Made by a program: the position numbers and the translations under genes. From positions 124,001 through 188,000 of the forward strand of contig NZ_JAJCRR010000003.1 of assembly GCF_020564355.1 (NCBI RefSeq): a stretch of DNA of 64,000 bases. The letters are read 5' to 3'. Positions 60,719 to 64,000 of this stretch are shown here, one piece after another. Under the pieces are notes generated by a model. The model saw only the letters and a list, made by a program, of their open reading frames with translations. It was not told the origin of the DNA and did not search any database. The DNA comes from Lachnospira pectinoschiza (GTDB taxonomy: Bacteria > Bacillota > Clostridia > Lachnospirales > Lachnospiraceae). Numbering within the stretch: position 1 is the first letter of the stretch; the number at the start of each line of letters is the position of its first letter.

Positions 60719-62056
60719 ATGTTTGAAAATAAGAATGAATTAGAAGCAAGAGAAGAGATTTTATCCTTTGTAGATGAATACTGTAAAAAATATCATGCCA
60801 AAAAAGAATATCACGAAGGTGACAGAATTTCCTACGCAAGCCGTGTTTATGACAGTGCAGAAATGAAGAATCTTGTGAATTCCGCACTGGAATTCTGGCT
60901 GACAGCAGGTCACTACACAGATGAATTTGAAAAGAAATTCGGTGAATACTTAAATGTAAAGTATGTATCGGTTGTAAACTCCGGTTCATCTGCCAACTTA
61001 AACGCATTTATGGCACTGACTTCTCCGCTGTTAGGTGACAGAAGAATTAAAAGAGGGGACGAGGTTATCACGGTTGCAGCAGGTTTCCCGACAACCGTAA
61101 CACCGGCAATCCAGTACGGTGCAGTACCGGTATTTGTGGATGTAACGATTCCTCAGTACAATATTGATGTTACAAAGTTAGAAGAAGCATACAGCGAAAA
61201 GACAAAGGCTGTCATGATTGCACATACACTCGGTAATCCGTTTGATTTAACTGCCGTAAAGGATTTCTGCGATAAGCACAACTTATGGCTTGTTGAAGAT
61301 AACTGTGATGCACTCGGTTCTAAGTATAACTATAAGGGTGAAGAAAAGTTCACAGGTACAGTCGGTGACATCGGAACATCCAGCTTTTATCCGCCACACC
61401 ACATGACAATGGGCGAAGGCGGTGCTGTTTATACAAACAACCCACTGTTAAATAAGTGTATCCGTTCTTTCCGTGACTGGGGACGTGACTGTGTCTGCCC
61501 GTCCGGCAGGGACAACCTGTGCGGACACCGTTTTGACAAGCAGTACGGTGAACTTCCGTTAGGATATGACCACAAGTATGTATATTCTCATTTCGGATAT
61601 AACTTAAAGGCAACCGATATGCAGGCAGCAGTCGGCTGTGCACAGCTTGAAAAATTCCCTTCTTTCGTAGAAAGAAGAAGACATAACTTTGACCGTTTAA
61701 GAGCGGCACTCGAAGGTATTCAGGATAAGGTAATTTTACCGGTACCGTGTGAAGGTTCACGTCCAAGCTGGTTTGGTTTCTTAATTACGGTAAAAGAAGG
61801 CATTGACAGAAAGAAAGTTGTTGAATACATTGAAAACCACGGTGTACAGACAAGAAATCTGTTTGCGGGCAACTTAATCAAGCACCCATGCTTTGACGAA
61901 ATGCGTGCAACAGGAGAAGGTTTCCGTGTAGTCGGCGGATTAGACAACACAGACCGTATTATGAACGATACGTTCTGGGTAGGTGTATATCCGGGCATGA
62001 CAGACGAAATGATTGACTATATGGCAAAGACCATTACGGAGGCTGTAAACCAGTAA
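60719..62056 (+). CDS. rfbH: CDP-4-keto-6-deoxyglucose 3-dehydrase (E1)
   Basis: A 445-residue member of the DegT fold that removes the C3 hydroxyl using PMP and a [2Fe-2S] cluster. SFYPPHHMTMGEGG has histidine (about 227) where aminotransferases carry the PLP lysine, the mark of E1. The cysteines of DCVCPSGRDNLCG are the cluster ligands. The reductase partner E3 is not in the window and must lie elsewhere. The product is CDP-4-keto-3,6-dideoxyglucose. Confidence 0.96.
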   Translation: MFENKNELEAREEILSFVDEYCKKYHAKKEYHEGDRISYASRVYDSAEMKNLVNSALEFWLTAGHYTDEFEKKFGEYLNVKYVSVVNSGSSANLNAFMALTSPLLGDRRIKRGDEVITVAAGFPTTVTPAIQYGAVPVFVDVTIPQYNIDVTKLEEAYSEKTKAVMIAHTLGNPFDLTAVKDFCDKHNLWLVEDNCDALGSKYNYKGEEKFTGTVGDIGTSSFYPPHHMTMGEGGAVYTNNPLLNKCIRSFRDWGRDCVCPSGRDNLCGHRFDKQYGELPLGYDHKYVYSHFGYNLKATDMQAAVGCAQLEKFPSFVERRRHNFDRLRAALEGIQDKVILPVPCEGSRPSWFGFLITVKEGIDRKKVVEYIENHGVQTRNLFAGNLIKHPCFDEMRATGEGFRVVGGLDNTDRIMNDTFWVGVYPGMTDEMIDYMAKTITEAVNQ

Positions 62057-62059
62057 ACA

Positions 62060-62542
62060 ATGAGTGAAAAAAACAAGGCACTGATAAACCAGATCATCCG
62101 TTTTGGGCTGGTCGGCATATCCAATACGATTGTATCCTATGTTATTTACGCCGTAGCGTTTGCACTGACAGATAATTATTTTCTTGCAAATGTGTTAAGC
62201 TGGCTGTTAAGCGTTCTGCACGCTTACATCTGGCAGAATGTATTTGTATTTAAAGAAGATAAAAATGCACAAAAGAGAGTCTGGTGGAAGGTTCTTTTAA
62301 AGACGTATGCAGCATACGCATTTACCGGGCTGCTGCTCAACAACCTTTTGCTGTGGCTGTGGGTGGACGTCATTGACATTTCAAGATTCTGTACAGGAAT
62401 TGCCAATGGGCTTACGGAAATCGGCATTGTGCTGACGGACAGGGAGCTTTCAGGATATCTGGGACCGGTGCTGAATATGTTTGTCACGATACCGGTGAAT
62501 TTTGTAATGAATAAATTCTGGGCATACCGCCAAAAGGAGTAA
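62060..62542 (+). CDS. GtrA-like membrane protein
   Basis: A 160-residue protein with four transmembrane helices and the GtrA/DPMS_synthase family start LINQIIRFGLVGISNTIVSYVIY; LNMFVTIPVNFVMNKFWAY is the typical end. GtrA proteins are thought to flip undecaprenyl-phosphate-linked sugars. It starts 3 nt after rfbH. The polyprenyl-phosphate GT2 at 55140 is a possible partner. Confidence 0.87.
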   Translation: MSEKNKALINQIIRFGLVGISNTIVSYVIYAVAFALTDNYFLANVLSWLLSVLHAYIWQNVFVFKEDKNAQKRVWWKVLLKTYAAYAFTGLLLNNLLLWLWVDVIDISRFCTGIANGLTEIGIVLTDRELSGYLGPVLNMFVTIPVNFVMNKFWAYRQKE

Positions 62543-62544
62543 GT

Positions 62545-64000
62545 ATGAAAGTAAAATTATCGTCATATGTTTCACAGTTTCTTGTAGATCACGGCATTAC
62601 CCATGCCTTTACCGTTACAGGCGGTGGTGCAATGCACTTAAATGACAGTCTGGGACATCAGGAAGGACTGACCTGTGTATACAATCATCATGAACAGGCA
62701 TGTGCAATTGCGGCAGAAAGCTATGCAAGAATTCATAATAAGATTGCAGCACTTTGTGTTACAACGGGACCGGGCGGTACAAATGCAATGACCGGTGTTG
62801 TCGGAGGCTTTCTGGATTCGATTCCGATGCTTGTTATTTCCGGTCAGGTGCGTTTTGATACGACAGCCAGAAGTACGGGACTTGCGCTCCGCGCCATGGG
62901 CGACCAGGAATTTGATATTACAAAGTCAGCGGCAGCGATGACAAAATATGCCGAAATGGTGACAGATCCGAAGCGTATCCGTTACTGTCTTGAAAAGGCA
63001 TATTATATTGCAACGACTGGCAGACCGGGTCCGTGCTGGATTGATATTCCGGTGAATTTTCAGGGAAGCTATATCGAAACGGAAGAACTGGAAGGGTTTG
63101 ACCCGGCAGAATATGAAGCGGAGCAGGCACCGGCAATTCCCGATGAAACGGTTGACCTTATTCTCGATAAAATCCGCAGTGCAAAGCGTCCGGTATTTTA
63201 TGCGGGAAACGGTATCCGCATTTCCGGTGGATATGAAGATTTCCGCAAAGTTGTGGAACTGCTTGGCATTCCGGTAGCGACGGGCTGGGACAGCATTGAT
63301 GCCATTGAAGACGAACACCCGCTGTATGTGGGACGCGGCGGCATTATGGGCGACCGCGCCGGTAACTTTGCCGTACAGAACGCGGACTTAGTCTTTGCGT
63401 GCGGCAACCGTTTAAGTATCCGTCAGGTGGGCTATAACTGGAAGACATGGGCAAGAGAAGCCTATGTCATTGTCAATGATGTGGATGAAGCTGAGTTAAA
63501 GAAGCCGACCCTGCATGTGGATTTACCGGTATGGGGCGATGCAAAGGAACTGCTTGCAAAAATGGTTTCACGCCTTGAGGCAGAACAGGCAGCCGGAAAT
63601 ACACCGTTATTTAAAGAGAGCAGCTGGGTAGAAAGATGTCAGGAATGGAAGGCAAAGTATCCGGTTGTACAGAAAAAACATTATGAAGACACGAAGCATA
63701 CCAATGTGTATGCGTTTATTAAAGAATTAAGCAGCCGTCTGTCAGAAGGACAGGTGACGGTTGTCGGCAACGGCTCAGCATGTGTAGTCGGAAGCCACGC
63801 TTATGTCATTAAAAAAGGACAGCGCTTTATTATCAACTCTGCGATTGCTTCCATGGGATATGACCTTCCGGCAGCAATCGGTGCGGTAGTCGCAGAACAC
63901 GGCAATCTTGCATTAAACAGAGAAGCGTTAAAGCATGACGACATTAAAGATGTGATTTTAGTCACAGGGGACGGCAGCATCCAGATGAATATTCAGGAAT
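62545..64000 (+). CDS. Thiamine-diphosphate-dependent enzyme, acetolactate-synthase-like (YerE-type candidate), partial
   Basis: Starts 2 nt after the GtrA gene with AAAGGAG upstream and runs off the right edge after 485 codons. FTVTGGGAMHLNDSLG, the catalytic Glu50 in YNHHEQACAIAAESYAR, and TTGPGGTNAMTGVVGG are the PYR-domain marks. The TPP-binding motif begins at VTGDGSIQMN at the very end. Position after rfbFGH suggests it works on CDP-4-keto-3,6-dideoxyglucose, like YerE, which adds a two-carbon unit from pyruvate for yersiniose. Acetolactate synthase proper is less likely here. Confidence 0.82.
   Translation, partial: MKVKLSSYVSQFLVDHGITHAFTVTGGGAMHLNDSLGHQEGLTCVYNHHEQACAIAAESYARIHNKIAALCVTTGPGGTNAMTGVVGGFLDSIPMLVISGQVRFDTTARSTGLALRAMGDQEFDITKSAAAMTKYAEMVTDPKRIRYCLEKAYYIATTGRPGPCWIDIPVNFQGSYIETEELEGFDPAEYEAEQAPAIPDETVDLILDKIRSAKRPVFYAGNGIRISGGYEDFRKVVELLGIPVATGWDSIDAIEDEHPLYVGRGGIMGDRAGNFAVQNADLVFACGNRLSIRQVGYNWKTWAREAYVIVNDVDEAELKKPTLHVDLPVWGDAKELLAKMVSRLEAEQAAGNTPLFKESSWVERCQEWKAKYPVVQKKHYEDTKHTNVYAFIKELSSRLSEGQVTVVGNGSACVVGSHAYVIKKGQRFIINSAIASMGYDLPAAIGAVVAEHGNLALNREALKHDDIKDVILVTGDGSIQMNIQE

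Overview
The window looks like the chromosome of an anaerobic, Gram-positive Lachnospiraceae-type Firmicute (Roseburia/Eubacterium/Blautia-like). The reasons are purine-rich AGGAGG ribosome binding sites, consensus sigma-A promoters with 17-bp spacers, the SUF order sufC-sufB-sufD-sufS-sufU behind an Rrf2 regulator, and surface proteins built on about 22-residue YGWWY repeats. No tRNA, rRNA, CRISPR array, prophage or classical insertion sequence was seen. Most of the 64 kb is one large cell-surface glycan region interrupted by a defence-type block and the SUF operon.

Left part (1-16.6 kb): the end of a Wzt-type ABC exporter ATPase, UDP-galactopyranose mutase and a GlfT2-like galactofuranosyltransferase, then a membrane-anchored beta-helix protein. 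Three secreted YGWWY-repeat proteins follow, carrying GH25 lysozyme, ricin-like plus beta-helix, and SGNH-hydrolase modules. Two membrane acyltransferases are paired with YGWWY proteins; one is a double-length fusion with a degenerate first half. A CorA-type channel closes this part.

Central part (16.7-37.4 kb): a Wzx/Wzy-type polysaccharide operon starts at a strong promoter and a polyprenyl-phosphate sugar transferase with host-like composition. It then changes abruptly to AT-rich DNA: GDP-D-glycero-alpha-D-manno-heptose synthesis (hddA, an hddC-gmhB fusion, gmhA), a WecG/TagA transferase, one GT4 and four GT2 transferases, two left-handed beta-helix acyltransferases, a Wzy, a pyruvyltransferase-like enzyme, a radical SAM protein, a Wzx flippase and a small membrane protein. 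Composition drifts back at glmS. A second polymerase-like protein and a ricin-like anchored protein precede a strong terminator.

Defence-type block (37.5-45.9 kb): two near-identical Rpn/PDDEXK_2 nuclease genes, each with an internal Shine-Dalgarno and in-frame ATG for a small C-terminal protein. Next is a complete retron: promoter, msr-msd RNA with 11-bp a1/a2 repeats, and a reverse transcriptase fused to a TOPRIM domain. Directly after it is an orphan copy of only the small Rpn C-terminal protein, cut just upstream of its own ribosome binding site. A LytTR response regulator divergent from an NlpC/P60 repeat protein follows, then a split OLD-like pair (AAA ATPase plus DUF4276/TOPRIM-like protein). 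The retron flanked by Rpn genes and an orphan intragenic antitoxin is the most interesting arrangement in the window.

Right part (46-64 kb): the Rrf2-suf iron-sulfur operon, a YGWWY-repeat transglutaminase, a GT2, a membrane-tethered sigma-like protein, a second membrane protein with a similar N-terminal domain, a GT2 and a GT4. The last operon is rfbF-rfbG-rfbH (CDP-4-keto-3,6-dideoxyglucose), a GtrA-like protein, and a thiamine-diphosphate enzyme cut by the window edge. That combination suggests a branched CDP-sugar of the yersiniose type.
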